From assembly GCF_040869045.1 (NCBI RefSeq), contig NC_090321.1:28703426-28767425 (forward strand): a stretch of 64,000 nucleotides of DNA. The letters run 5' to 3'. Positions 1-11,180 of this stretch are shown one piece after another. A program made the position numbers and the translations under genes. Below the pieces are notes generated by a model. That model was not told where the DNA came from and searched no databases. It saw only the letters and a list, made by a program, of their open reading frames with translations. Position 1 is the first letter of the stretch, and each line of letters starts with the position of its first letter. Origin of the DNA: Eurosta solidaginis. Taxonomy: Eukaryota; Arthropoda; Insecta; Diptera; Tephritidae.

Positions 1-12
1 AAAAACAACAAA

Positions 13-1191
13 ATGGTAAACGAACTCTACAAACACAAATATATCAGTTTAAGAGAACAATATCAATCGAACAGTACAGCAGCAACCGCCCCACGTCTGT
101 ATGTATTGCCGAAAATTCATAAGCTTGATTGTCCTTTGCGGCCTACCAAATAGTCCACCAATGTTCAGTGTTACAATTTGTCCAAACATGTAGGAAATAT
201 TCTCAAAACTTTAATTTCGACTGATTACAACATAAAGAATTCTTTAGAATTTAAAGAGAGATTAAACATTACAAATATATGTGATGTCGTTTGATGTCGT
301 CTCCCTATTCATTAACATACCTACCAACTAAGCTTCGAAAATTATAATGCGTAAGAGGGAAGAAATTGCAAAAAGTGCAAGCATACCGAAAAGCAAGTTC
401 CGCAACATTCTGAACTTTTGTCTCCAAGACAATAATTATTTTACTTCCAACAATAAAACATACACCCAAATATATGGAATGCCCATTAGCAACCCCTTTC
501 CCCAACTATAGCCGATATAGTCATGGACGATGTACTCATCAATTCCTTCATGGAATTACAAGAACAGCGCAATATAAATATTAAATTCATAGTGAAATAT
601 GTGGATGACATTTTTGCAATAATAAAAAGAGCAGACGCGAACATTATTTTGCATACACTCAATAAATATCATACGAGAATAAAATTTACCATCGAAAATG
701 AAGAAAATAATAGCATCCCGTTTTTAGATACAAGCGTATATAGAGTCAATAACAACATAACATTGGATTGGTATTCAAAACCAACTGCTTCTGGGCGCCT
801 CATAAACTTTTTGTCATCGCAGCCTTTAAAATACAAAATAAATACGGTAAAAAACTTTATACATAAAGTATTATCAATTAGCCATCAACAGCATCATGTC
901 GCCAACGTAAGAAAAATTAAAAAGACACTTCAAACTAATAATTACCCCGACTACTTAATAAATAGTTTAATTGAACAAAAACAAATCAGCATAAGAAACA
1001 CAACACAAAAAACACCAAATATAGATAATAATAACCCGAAAAAGCAATACTTTAGCGTCACATACATTCCTAGGATCACAGAAAGCTTAGCACACAACAC
1101 TAGCATACAGATCAAATTGCACTTTGGCAACTTGTTTTACAAAAAAAAAAAGCCCAATAGAGATAAACCAACAAAGCAACATAGTGTATAA
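13..1191 (+). pseudogene. Penelope-type reverse transcriptase remnant
   Basis: Pieces of one reverse transcriptase in several frames. From 13 the frame reads to the early motif LPKIHK...LRP, meets a TAG at 151 and continues. A duplicated 'tgatgtcgtt' then moves the frame to FDVVSLFINIP (290-322), the first catalytic-aspartate block. A second shift precedes the block LSPTIADIVMDD (about 504-535). The catalytic YVDD box is at 598-609 (residues 26-29 of the 222-residue frame from 523). The following IPFLD and YSKPT motifs are typical of the PLE thumb. The Met at 523 is internal to the old protein, not a real start. In an active element the protein would copy RNA onto a nicked chromosomal target; here it is dead. 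Confidence 0.85.
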
Positions 1192-1513
1192 AATACCATG
1201 TAAAGGGAATCAAAACAACAATAATTTTTGCGACAAAGTCAGTTTGGGCACGACCAAAAGGAAATTCGGTACGCGAATAGCTGAGCATGAAGCCGACATA
1301 CGTAAACAAAAGCCCAGTACAGCATTATCACAGCATGCAATAGACAACAATCATATGTTCGACTTTGATAACGCGAAAATCATAGATAAAGAAATAAGAA
1401 CAAAAACCAGATATACATTAGAGAGCCTAAGAATTCTGCAAAAAAGAGAAAAGAGCATAAATTTAAGAGAGGACAGTGACAATATTGCCGCTGCATATTT
1501 AGTTTGTCTATAA
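1124..1513 (+). pseudogene. Penelope-type GIY-YIG endonuclease remnant
   Basis: C-terminal nuclease of the same element, one frame over because of the A run at 1140-1150. The 129-residue frame has IVYKIPC, then the region where PLEs normally read YIGTT-K-R; here it is VSLGTTKRKFGTR, so the first tyrosine of the signature is lost. The later conserved Arg and the EH pair (IAEHEADIR) remain, as does a QHA.....F block. Known PLE nucleases nick the target DNA. The loss of the tyrosine, together with the frameshift, argues against activity. It ends at TAA 1511-1513. Confidence 0.8.
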
Positions 1514-1550
1514 TTTAAGTTTAGTGTGACAAGTGTACCACACAAGGTGG

Positions 1551-1924
1551 TATCGATCCTTTCCTTTCTTTTATACTGTTGATTGTTTGTTTAATTCAGT
1601 TTTAAATGTTCTAATATAATTTCAACCATCACATTTTATTGTAAGTTAAAATAAAAATTCACAAAAACAAAAAAACATGTTTGTTCATTGTTGTTACTTT
1701 TATGTCCAGTGTCATACAACTATATACATATAAAATTAATAAAACTTATGTACCTTGTTCTTTTTTGGGAAAAAGATAAATAAAGCGTTATGCCCTTGAA
1801 AATGAAGGTGGAATAATCGTGTTTTATTTGCACCATGGAAATTAATAGACCATAGCAGCTTATAAAAAAACTAAGAACTTACCAACAAACTGATTGGAAA
1901 AACTATACAAACCAATACAAAATC
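1551..1924. other. AT-rich stretch without recognised features
   Basis: Follows the Penelope remnant. Several A-rich blocks near 1640-1670 may be the element's 3' UTR. No coding frame or repeat structure that I recognise. Confidence 0.4.
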
Positions 1925-2262
1925 AATAAGTTTTCAACAATTATTGAAAAATTTAGATAATAAATCGATAACAAAACCAAAACCGAATTGAAGGTTTATA
2001 AAACTTTGATAATTATTCGATTGCACACCGATTACTTAAGAATAATAAATGTAAAATATTTCCATATTCCATTGATAAGAAATGGATAAACGACCATAAC
2101 CCTTCGATAAAAACTGGATAGCTCATCGATTACAAACGGTTAACACTTCAAAAACAAATTGATAATATTCCGTACAGTTTCAGATTGTATTTCAAATCAT
2201 TCCTTTCTGTCCATCTTATTTTTTCTTTTATTTTCTTTTCTGTCTTGGCTCCGCAACCGTAA
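1925..2262 (+). repeat. Degenerate GATAAC/TCGATAA repeats followed by a pyrimidine tract
   Basis: A loose tandem array of 15-25 bp units built on ATCGATAAC, GATAATTATTCGAT and similar words (about 1945-2165). It is followed by a T/C-rich tract (about 2185-2250). The same two-part arrangement, including TTCGATAATTATTCGATAA-like words, occurs at 52425-52985, so this looks like a repeated module rather than chance. Its origin is unknown. Confidence 0.45.
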
Positions 2263-2713
2263 CGATAACCACAAGCATCATTATTATCATCAAAATCATT
2301 ATTGACATTGCTAGTATAATGCTGTTTTTCTTCCTACTGCTGTTTCATCTTTTTTAAATTTACTTCTTTTCCTTGTCCCAACATCACATCAACACTCTCG
2401 TACTCATTGTAAATTTTAAAGTTTTTAACGTTTTCCATATTTTCAAGTATAAAAATTGATTGAAACCTAGCACATACGACGAATAAAAGTCTTTGCGGTT
2501 TGCCCAACTATGTATTTCATTTTGTTGTATCTCAACTGTTTGGTTTAAGTTCAAGTGAAGAGATAGGAAGATTATTAAGCCTAACATAAGATAAAACAGA
2601 ACAATCAGTTGAAAAGATTTTATACTTAAATTAAATTTTCTACTATTTGTTCCCACCATGACGAGTTTGTAAGAGCTTAAGGCTCACATATTTCTAAATA
2701 CAATTCATATAAA
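2263..2713. other. No recognised feature
   Basis: AT-rich sequence. A 91-codon open frame on the minus strand at 2384-2659 has no motif I recognise and is treated as chance. Confidence 0.4.
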
Positions 2714-2820
2714 TTAAGGTCCAAACACATCCATTATGGCAGCGACCCTATGAACGTGCATTACTTCGAAATAATGCTTGCGCCAAATCGACGCAAAAGT
2801 CGAATGTGTTTGGGCCTTTA
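2714..2820. mobile_element. Short inverted-repeat element (MITE-like), about 107 bp
   Basis: The left end TTAAGGTCCAAACACAT (2714-2730) is matched in reverse complement by the right end ATGTGTTTGGGCCTTTA (2804-2820): 15 of 17 positions pair. No transposase is encoded. No obvious target duplication. The superfamily cannot be told from this copy alone. Confidence 0.55.
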
Positions 2821-4059
2821 GCGTAGCAAACATTCAAGTAAACTCTTTATCTCTCTTCTTAAAGACTGAATCCTACTCCTCACATCATTTTTTTCCGTCG
2901 CCTTTTTTTCAAAATCCTTGTTAGTAAACGGAAGTACTCATTGTAATGTGCTAATAGAAAGTTAATAAAAAATTTAAATCTTCTTATAAAAATATCGTGA
3001 ACACTATATTTACTATAACCTTTACATACATTTATGTTTACATATATATCTAATATTTAAGCTTAAACCAAAATTTGCAACTTTCTATAATAACACAGCT
3101 TCTTCTTAGCTAACATTTGCCTGTTTGTGCGACACAAAAGCCACTTCATCCTTATACTTTGCATATTGAAATGTTTGTTCAGTTGTCAAAAATGCTCCAA
3201 AACTAACTATGTAAGTAGTAAGCGAAGCGTATGCAAACAAAATCAAAGTGTTCAATATGCCAAAGCGTTAAGTAGCGCGCCAAGTGCCAATCTAAAGCCT
3301 AAAAAGGGGAAAAAGGAAAACAACAATGAAAAAACTTGCATACTTTCAGGCGCTAAAGCTCGCTATTATCGTACATTTTTATGTACGTGAAGGTGAATAT
3401 GTCAGTATTGATGGTTGTTTACTCTTTTAATAATAACAGCTTAGTTCTATGCATATATGTGTTTTTATATGTCCCAGTGGAATAAGAAAGGAGTCAGAAC
3501 AGTTCATAAAAGCTGCTCTCAAATGACATGCTTGAAAAATGTCTTGCGTTGAAACATTGCCTTTTCTCTTTTGAAGCAACAGCTTAATTGCCTAAGATCT
3601 AGCCAACTTACTTCTTAGAGAATGTGCACAGGAACAACTCCCCGCGGAGCGTTCCGCATATGAGCATTCCCCTTGTTTGGAAACGCTTTTTTAACGTCTT
3701 ATCAAAGGCAGCATTTGACTACTTTTCTACTGGGTACATATTTGCATGTGTAAATATTGCCCTATAAAGCGTCCACATTCCCTTTTAAACTTTTTATGAG
3801 ATTATTATTTTTTCCTTTCAATGCAGCCGTTTTTACCATTGCCTTTTTTCGCAGATTTTTTATTTTATTTCAGATTATAGAATGTGTGAAAATTCCGCAA
3901 ACAGCAGCTAAAGCTTCAAGTAAATACAAACACAAAGAAACACTTCCTTAAACGTATAAAACCCTTGGTAGATGTAACACCATACTTTCCATACTTCCTT
4001 GCTTTACTTACATGCAATCCTGCAAAGCGTTTCTTTAGTTGTCTCTCTGCGTTCCTTTT
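2821..4059. other. Unassigned AT-rich DNA
   Basis: No repeat or gene that I can support. Open frames at 3127-3390 and 3757-3951 have low-complexity, unremarkable translations and no splice or start context worth claiming. Confidence 0.4.
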
Positions 4060-5739
4060 TATACTCAGTTGAGCAGAGCTCACAGAGTATATTTACTTTG
4101 ATTGGATAATGGTTGGTTGTACAGGTATAAAGGAATCGAGATAGATATAGACTTCCATATATCAACATCATCAGTATCGAAAAAAAAAATGATTGAGCCG
4201 TGTCCGTCCGTCCATCCGTCCGTGTGTCCGTTAACACGATAACTTGAGTAAATTTTGAGGTATCTTGATGAAATTTGGCACGTAGGTTCCTGGGCACTCA
4301 TCTCAGATCGCTATTTAAAATGAACGATATCGGACTATAACCACGCCCACTTTTTCCATATCGAAAATTTCGAAAAACCGAAAAAGTGTGATAATTCATT
4401 ACAAAAGACGGATAGAGCGATGAAACTTGGTAGGTGAGTTGAACTTATGACGCAGAATATAAAATTAGTAAAATTTTGGAGAATGGGTGTGGCACCGCCC
4501 ACTTTTAAAAGAAGGCAATTTAAAATTTTGGCAAGCTGTAATTTGGCAGTCGTTGAAGATATCATGATGAAATTTGGCAGGTACGTTACTCCTATTACTA
4601 TATGTATGCTTAATAAAAATTAGCAAAAGCGGAGAACGACCACACCCACTTAAAAAAAGAAATTTTCTGAAGAAAATTTTAACAAAAAAATTAAAATCTT
4701 TACAGTATATAAGTAAATTATAAACATTTGACTCCAGTAATGATATGGTCCAATAAAATACTAAAATAAATAAAAATTTCAAAATTGGCGTGGCTCCGCC
4801 GTTTTTCATTTAATTCGTCTAGAATACTTTTAATGCCATAAATCGAACAAAAATTTACCAATCCTTTGAAATTTGGTAGGGGCATAGATTTTATGACGTT
4901 AACTGTTTTCTAATTGGATTAGTTTATGATGCAAAATATAACTTTAGAAAAAAACTTTGTAAAATGGGTGTGACACCTACCATATCAAGTAGAAGAAAAT
5001 GAAAAAGTTCTACAGGGCAAAATCAAAAGCCCTTGTAATCTTGGCAGGAATACTGTTCGTGGTATTACATATATAAATAAATTTGCGGTACCCGGCAGAT
5101 GATGTTCTGGGTCGCCCTGGTCCACATTTTGGTCAATATCTCGAAAACGCCTTCACATATAAAACTACCACCACTTCCTTTTAAAATACTCATCAACACC
5201 GTTCATTTGATACCCATATTGTACAAACAAATTCTAGAGTCACCCCTGGTCCACTTTTATGGCGATATCTCGCAAAGGCGTTCACCTATAGAACTAAAGC
5301 CCACTCCCTTTTAAAACACTCATTAACACCGTTCATTTGATACCCATATTGTACAAACAAATTCTAGAGTCACCCCTGATCCACTTTTATGGCGATATCT
5401 CGAAAAGGCGTCCACCTAGAGAATTGAGGCCCTCGCCCTTTTAAAACACTTATTACCACCTTTCATTTGATACCCATATTGTACAAACGCATTCTAGAGT
5501 CACTCCTGGTCCACCTTTATAGCGATATCCCTAAATGGCGTCTGCCCATAGAACTATGGCCTAATCCCTCTTAAAATACTCTTTAATACCTTCCATTTGA
5601 TACCCATGTCATAAAAACACATTGCTGGGTTACCCTAGTTTCATTTTCCTAAATGGTGATTTTCCTTTATTTTGTCTCCATAGCTCTCAGCTGAGTATGT
5701 AATGTTCGGTTACACCCGAGCTTAGCCTTCCTTACTTGT
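4060..5739 (+). mobile_element. DINE-1/Helentron-like non-autonomous element, family A, copy 1
   Basis: Starts TATACTCAGTTGAG directly after a T run and ends CTTCCTTACTTGT directly before T, so it lies between two Ts. A subterminal inverted repeat pairs TACTCAGTTGAG at the start with CTCAGCTGAGTA at 5687-5698. It is followed by the hairpin GTTCGG-TTACAC-CCGAG and the tail. The interior has a CCGTCCGTCC block (about 4200-4225), several CCACGCCCAC words and a 130-bp tandem array. This arrangement is known for Drosophila DINE-1 (INE-1) and related Helentron-derived elements. No protein is encoded. The family call is inferred from structure. Confidence 0.75.
5080..5650 (+). repeat. 130-bp tandem array inside the Helentron-like element
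   Basis: The word GATACCCATATTGTAC and its variant recur at about 5209, 5339, 5469 and 5599, a regular 130-bp period. Each unit also carries 'ctagagtcacccctg', 'tggcgatatc' and 'cccttttaaaa'. At least four units are visible and divergence rises toward the right end. Confidence 0.8.
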
Positions 5740-6140
5740 TTTGTATTGTATATCTCCGGATGGACATAAATGTATGTATGTGTGGTCGAGCACAACAGCT
5801 TTTCTGTGGAAATTGCTCATTTTTTTACTTATTTTACTAAAACATTCGCTTGCGTGCTCCGAGCTGTATTTTGTTTAGGGATAATCGCCTACATTAGCTG
5901 ATGATAAAGTAGTCAAAATATTGCAATGAATTATAAATTCTAGTTTTGTTGGCATATGTGGTTGCGTTATGGGATCTGATCAGCTTATGGATCCAAAGGA
6001 AATTGCGCATTTCGAAATATAAAAAAAATTATGCTGCGGCAAGAGAGAGCTTATTCACTTCTTTAAGATCGTGCCAATTTTTTCATTTGCATAAATTTTC
6101 GGTTTTGACTTTTTTATATTCTTAACAAGCCTGCCTGGAG
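5740..6140. other. No recognised feature
   Basis: Unique-looking AT-rich DNA between a Helentron-like copy and a pyrimidine tract. Confidence 0.4.
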
Positions 6141-6500
6141 TTGTTGTCCTGCCCACATTTGAAAAAACTCTTCCTTTTCGCTTATCACATACTTTTTCCT
6201 CAGTTTATCCTTCTTGTACCTGACTTCCCCTTATTTACTTTATCACCATTTCCTTTTCATTATTCTACCCTCTCTAGCTCCAACTACCACTCAAACACCT
6301 CCTCCCACTCTCACTACCACTACTATGACCACGCATACTTCTGCTCCCACTCCTACTGTCACTCCCACCACCATTCCCACTACAATTCCCACTATAGCTA
6401 CCAATCCCATTACCACTCTCAATTCCACTCACAGTCTCACACCTACCCCCACTCCCACTTCAACTATCAATACCACTCCTTCTGTCACTTTTGGCCGAGC
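6141..6500 (+). repeat. Pyrimidine tract with CACTCCCAC-type minisatellite
   Basis: The top strand is almost purely C/T with a loose 6-bp period (CACTCC, CACTAC, CATTCC) from about 6280 to 6480. The two overlapping open frames here, with Ser/His/Tyr-rich and Thr/Pro-rich translations, are by-products of the repeat. Confidence 0.7.
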
Positions 6501-6544
6501 TTTTCTTCCAATATGTGTCGTACTATTTTTAATTTTTCCAACAA

Positions 6545-6652
6545 AATGGCGCGACGGGACCTACATGATTTATGATGACTCCGAATCGCACCTGCAAGGC
6601 AGATAAATTTTGAATAATTTTTTTTCTAAAATTTGATGTAACTTTGTTTTTG
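6545..6652 (-). mobile_element. Fragment of the tRNA-headed SINE family
   Basis: Matches the full copy at 57181-57537 in two blocks joined by a deletion: 'acgggacctacatg' through 'ctgcaaggcagat', then 'ttctaaaatttgatg' and 'aactttg'. The tRNA head and 3' tail are missing. Same orientation as the 57-kb copy. Confidence 0.75.
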
Positions 6653-7250
6653 TTTCACGCCTTATCATTGCCCTTACATTATTTTATTTATGTCTTTCTG
6701 TTCTCATTCTACTTCTCCCTCTCACTCTCAAACCCACTAATATTTCATCATATATGAAATCTCTGTACCAGTTTTGGGATACCTGCTTCCAATAATAACA
6801 GAGATATAACGAATAAAAATAACAGGTGATCACGTTAACCCACTACGAAAAATTTTTCATATAAGTGTTTGAGCCGCCCAGGGGACACACTCACTTTAAT
6901 TTCAAAGTCCCAGCAGAGGTTATTCCGCCTTAATTTTCGTTTATCAGAATGATTATTCCTCCTCCCTCTCTCCCCTCCTTCTTTCTTTTATGCGATCCTC
7001 CCTCTTACCACCCTATGCATCTTTTTCTCGTTCTCCGACTTTTTCTCCCTACTATATCCCCCTCCCTCTCTAGCTCCTTATTATTTTTACTCTCCCCTTC
7101 CCTCTATCCCTATCTCTCTATCTTCCTCTGCCTCTTTGTTTTTCTCAGTTTCTTACTGTTTACCTCGCTCTTTCCTTCTCTCATTTTCTCTATCAATTTT
7201 TCTAACAATCTCATTCATAAAAAGAAGCATATGAAAAACAAAAAGTAGCA
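6653..7250. repeat. T/C-rich low-complexity region
   Basis: A long CTTTCCCTCT-type tract, strongest at 6955-7200. It gives a 99-codon open frame of Leu/Phe/Ser with no stop by composition alone. Nothing else seen. Confidence 0.6.
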
Positions 7251-7829
7251 ACATGCAGTTATCTTGGAATTTTCAACGACATGGGCTGAGTATAGTGGCA
7301 AGGAATATATTTAGTTTTGTGTTTACCAATAATTTAAAAGTTTAAGCCGAAGAGTATGGCTCAAAAGACATAGAACGTAAGGGTTTCTGATTTACTCGAC
7401 TGCTGCTTTTCACCTCGAAGAGCTCCTAGAACCTAGCAGCCTAAGTGTCTGGTGCACGGCTAGTCCCTGGGTACCCTTGCTTTATGCACGAATTAGATCG
7501 CCAAACTGTAGTTTCCTGTGAAGCCGTTGCATGACTACACTATACGAAAAAAACAAAACTTACCCTCCCTTTTCTTACCTCTTGATGAGGCACCCAACCT
7601 TCAAACCCGCACACGGCTGGTATAACTACCTTTAAAGTGCGATCAACGCTAACGATGGTGTTTGGCCAACCCTCTTATTTAATCTTTCCATGGTGGGCAG
7701 TGGCCCGATTGTTGCCGACGCTTATATGTAGCCTGCAGTCATTTAACCCCTCATGCCATGCCCGTCTCCTTCCTGTCCGTAAACTTATCCACAAATTAAA
7801 TGACACCACGTGAATTAATTAACCTAGTA
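7251..7829. other. No recognised feature
   Basis: Mixed-composition DNA with no coding, RNA or repeat signal that I can name. Confidence 0.4.
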
Positions 7830-8095
7830 ATTTATTTATTTATATGTTTATATTTATTTATTTATTTACCAACGTAGTACAGAGTAAGACCAGATATAGT
7901 CTTTTAGAAGTACTTCAACTAGGTTGTTAAACATAAAACAGTGTAAATATGTATATTCTAACTTAAATCTAAATAACAAATTTAGAATACATCTAACCTT
8001 AACGAAAGAAAAGATAGTCAAGATCAAAGTGGGAAAAGGGGAAAGAAAAGAGAAGCAGGTATCTTAAACACCCTTACAATGTTTTTGCATTGTTT

Positions 8096-8539
8096 TCATA
8101 CAGCTTTGAAGTACTTGAGTATTACATCCTTGTAGTTGAATCTATTTAGTCCAGCCTTCACATTATCTGGGATTGAATTCCATAATTTAACCGCGCTAAT
8201 GAAAAATAGTCTAGATGAAGTTAAGTAATTGTGCAATGGTACGAACAGACTCTGATGTCTCAGTGATCTCACTGGTCTCAACCTTTCGAATAAGTAATTT
8301 GGTGTCTTCCACAATAATAATTTGTATATAAAGATACAATTCCTGGCGGCTAGATAATTTTCAAGGCTGCACCCAAGAATTTTCGTTCGCCAGGCAGATA
8401 TGTGATCATATCTACCAATCCCGTAAACGTATCTCGTAGCATTGTTAAACGCTACAGCAACTTTGTTGTATGACACTGAGTCCATCTTACCATATACTGT
8501 ATCGGCGTACGTTATAAGTGGCATAATTAACTGCAGCAC
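8096..8539 (-). pseudogene. LINE polyprotein C-terminal domain
   Basis: Continuation of the 8527-9018 reverse transcriptase after a frameshift near 8535. It reads [16 protein letters not shown], then FNNATRYVYGIGRYDHIS and ENYLAARNCIFIYKLL. It ends in FFISAVKLWNSIPDNVK, the 'R...SAV.LWNSLP' signature of the C-terminal region in CR1-like and related LINEs. The stop codon at 8096 is probably the natural end. The function of this domain is not settled. The segment is well preserved, which suggests a fairly recent insertion. Confidence 0.8.
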
Positions 8540-9018
8540 AATTTTCGCCTGGTTTCAACGGGTGTGAATGGGGCCGAGACTCTTAACTTCCGTAATATGG
8601 CATAAATATTGGTAACTACCCTGTTGACATGGTCACTACAAGTAAGTTTACAGTTCACAATAAAACCTAGACTTTTTTCTCTGTCAACAAATTTAAGTGG
8701 ACTGGTTCCAATATACAACGCAGGAAGGTCAATATTATTTACAACACTATGACATATAGGCAAGACATAAGACTTGGATGCATTAAAACACAACGAATTT
8801 TCACTAGCCCAAAGAGAGATTGCAGACAGATCATTATTAATTTTGAAACATAAATCTTCAACAAGACCGATACGACTTGACAAATGTAACTGCATATCAT
8901 CGGCATATGCATGAATTTTGACATACTGGCACACATCAAAAATATCATTCACAAATAGACTAAACAGAAGTGGACCAAGGACCGACCCTTGCGGTACGCC
9001 AGCATAATTGTAAATCAT
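8527..9018 (-). pseudogene. LINE reverse transcriptase, palm fragment
   Basis: The 163-residue frame begins inside the enzyme at [15 protein letters not shown] (the conserved PQGS block). It continues through the catalytic YADDMQL box (residues about 38-44) and the downstream block [18 protein letters not shown], where related enzymes read KYLGV..D. The [15 protein letters not shown] segment is the usual partner of the catalytic box. The frame ends in CCS at a small frameshift and the protein goes on in the 8096-8539 frame. Both catalytic aspartates survive, but upstream motifs are absent, so no function is possible. Confidence 0.85.
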
Positions 9019-9065
9019 TTAAAAATATATCTTTTTTTTTAAATGATTGGGTGCATATGTTCCCC

Positions 9066-9478
9066 CAGCAGGTTTGGGGGTTTAGAATACACCCGCAGCA
9101 AGTAAGCCTCTCTAAGAGTGCGACTTAAATACCCAAATGATTCAAGGGGCTGCGAATCGCAACCTTCAAAGGGTTGCCAGCGTAATTATAGCTTCTCCAA
9201 CCCAATTGTCAACCTCACCAACTCAATTGGTAAATCATGTTTCTTTAGCAGATGAGGCTCTGGCGACCCCAAGCTCCTCATGCATCTAGGGGGTGGGAGA
9301 TCAGTATGGCCTAGACCATTTCATGTAGTCTTACTAAATCGGTTCCCAGATGGTCGGGCTAGTACCTAATTGGTGCTTGCTAGCGGAACGTACCAGATCG
9401 GCATCCCTCAAATGCCCATCAACAACCATAAAACTCCCCAACACCTTCGGGGAGTGTTCTGATCGCTACAACAACAAA
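9066..9478 (+). repeat. Interspersed repeat 'R', copy 1, with CTACAACAAC tail
   Basis: Shares long stretches with 58140-58520 (opposite strand) and 17771-17960: 'gttgccagcg', 'ccaacccaattgtcaacctcac', 'gatggtcgggct', and a GC-rich hairpin (CCCCAACACCTTCGGGG) before the tail GCTACAACAACAA. No protein coding. I recognise it as a common fly interspersed repeat, but its class is not certain; SINE-like mobilisation is plausible from the tail. Confidence 0.65.
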
Positions 9479-9490
9479 GTGCATATTTTC

Positions 9491-10077
9491 AAAGCAGAAT
9501 TGTGTATGAATCGTTTGAAAACTAAAATGTGAAAGCATGTCGACTAGTCTCACTTATTTTGATCCATTCTGGTTAGTGTCGCATAATTACAAGGGTTTTA
9601 TCAGATTCACCCAAGGAGACAAAGGTTTGAAACTGCAGGGGTGTGAGGTGTAAAGTTTAACTCCAATTCTTCACAGCCTTCCTCCTACAAGAAGTCTAAC
9701 TCAGGTGAGCGCTTAATCTACGAAAACATAGAACTTTAACTATAGAGATTTATTCTTATATAATAACCTGCACTGCAATTTTATTTGATATTAACATACC
9801 ATAAATATTGTGACGAGGAAATGATTGAAGATTTAGCTTAAATCTTCTGCATTTGGAGATTTAATTTTGTATGATAAAACTTGCAAGATTTAGCGTTAAA
9901 TCATTTCATATGCCTAAATCTCGAATAAAGCTCTAAGTGGAGATATTTTTATTGGAAAAATAAAAATTTTTTATTTTAAAATTTGTACAAACAGATTTGG
10001 GTTCAGAGCACGTAGATAGCTTTTAAACACATAAGAACAGCTGACGACAACGCATTTCAAAGCCTATACATACTTGT
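9491..10077. other. No recognised feature
   Basis: AT-rich. It contains short self-similar words around 'gatttagc' (9830-9950), not enough to call a repeat. Confidence 0.4.
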
Positions 10078-11180
10078 GGGATATTCCATCCCATTTCGAC
10101 CAATTATGAACCCGACCCCTTTAGAATTGGCTGAAAGTTTTTCTTCTTTTTCTAGCTTACGAAAGAAGTTTTTCAGAATTTTTTCAAATTTTTTCATCCA
10201 ACTCAAAAAAAGTTATGAATTTTTAAAAACGATTCTTGTTTTCAAAATCCTATAACTTTTTCAAAAATTGACCATTTGGGATTTTTTTTTTTAATTTGTT
10301 TTTAAATGTACTTTTCGGAAAAAATACAAAAAAATTTTTAAAGTTTTTTTTAAATTTTTCAGTTTTTCGAGATTTTTCGAATTTCGCCATTTTTTTTTTT
10401 CATAAAAAACTTCAATCAATTCTGCAATCATCCCCACTAATCCCGGAGTGGGCCGAGATTTTTTTTTAATTGAAAAAAAAACTTTAAAAATTTTTTTGTA
10501 TTTTTTTCGAAAAGTAAATTTAAAAACAAATTTTCTAAAAAAAAAAAAGATCCCAAACGGTCAATTTTTGAAAAAGTTATAGCATTCTGAAAACAAACAC
10601 GGTGTCCAACTCAAAATAAGTTATGAATTAAAAAAAAAAAAACGGTGTTTTTTTTTCAAAATGCTATAGCTTTTTCAAAAACTGACCGTTTCGAATTTTT
10701 TTTTTTTTTAATTTGTTTTTAAATGTACTTTTCGGAAAAAATACAAAAAATTTTTAAAGTTTTTCTTTTTTCAATTGAATAAAAAAAAAAATCTCGGCCC
10801 ACTCCGGGATTAGTGGGGATGATTGCAGAATTGATTGGTTTTTTCTGAGAAAAAAAAAAAAAAAAAATTGGCGAAATTCGAAAAATCTCGAAAAACTGAA
10901 AAATTACAAAAAAAAACTTTAAACATTTTTCTGTATTTTTTCCGAAAAGTACATTTAAAAACAAATTTAAAAAAAAAAAAATCCCAAACGGTCAGTTTTT
11001 GAAAAAGCGATAGCATTTTGAAAACAAAAACGGTGTTTTTAAAAAATTCATAACTTTTTTGAGTTGGATGAAAAAATTCTGAAAAATGTCTTTCGTAAGC
11101 TAGAAAAAGAAGAAAAACTTTCAGCCAATTTTAAAGGGGTCGGGTTCAAAATTGGTCGAAATGGGATGGAATACCCCATA
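10078..11180. mobile_element. Foldback element: 1.1-kb nested palindrome
   Basis: The left arm starts TGGGATATTCCATCCCATTT and the right arm ends in its reverse complement (GGGATGGAATACCCCA). The symmetry runs through the whole segment with a centre near 10625. Each half is itself partly inverted: 'ccccactaatcccggagtgg' at about 10431 has its complement at about 10797, and ATCCCAAACGGTCA words flank each side. No real protein is encoded; the Phe/Lys-rich open frames here are strand mirrors of one another. It is a foldback or long-TIR MITE by structure. A target duplication was not identified. Confidence 0.75.

Larger units (their letters stand above)
1..1550 (+). mobile_element. Penelope-like retroelement, 5' end outside the window, decayed
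   Basis: Coding remains of a Penelope-like element (PLE). These elements encode a telomerase-related reverse transcriptase followed by a GIY-YIG endonuclease, and both are visible here in that order. The body is broken by an in-frame TAG at 151, a 10-bp local duplication near 281-300, a shift near 497-505 and a slip in an A run at 1140-1150, so it cannot make a protein. The 3' limit is set just after the stop of the nuclease frame; the AT-rich tail to about 1660 may be its 3' UTR. The 5' part lies outside the window, so terminal repeats cannot be judged. Confidence 0.85.
7830..9020 (-). mobile_element. 5'-truncated non-LTR retrotransposon (CR1/jockey-superfamily type)
   Basis: 3' half of a LINE: reverse-transcriptase palm, thumb and C-terminal domain, a short 3' UTR (about 7870-8095) and a (TAAA)n-like tail at 7830-7866. 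It is truncated at about 9020, inside the reverse transcriptase, as usual for incomplete target-primed reverse transcription. No RNase H follows. Confidence 0.8.

Noticed and set aside
5080..5650. Regularly spaced repeats that might suggest CRISPR
   Set aside because: Period of 130 bp, whole units repeated with no unique spacers, inside a eukaryotic transposon.
6141..6606. 144- and 130-codon frames rich in His/Tyr/Ser and Thr/Pro
   Set aside because: By-products of the C/T minisatellite; two overlapping frames are equally open.
6949..7248. Leu/Phe/Ser-rich frame that looks like a membrane protein
   Set aside because: Hydrophobic because of T/C-rich codons in a pyrimidine tract; no start context or homology.
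10719..11016. Phe/Lys-rich minus-strand frames
   Set aside because: They lie in the foldback palindrome and mirror the opposite arm.
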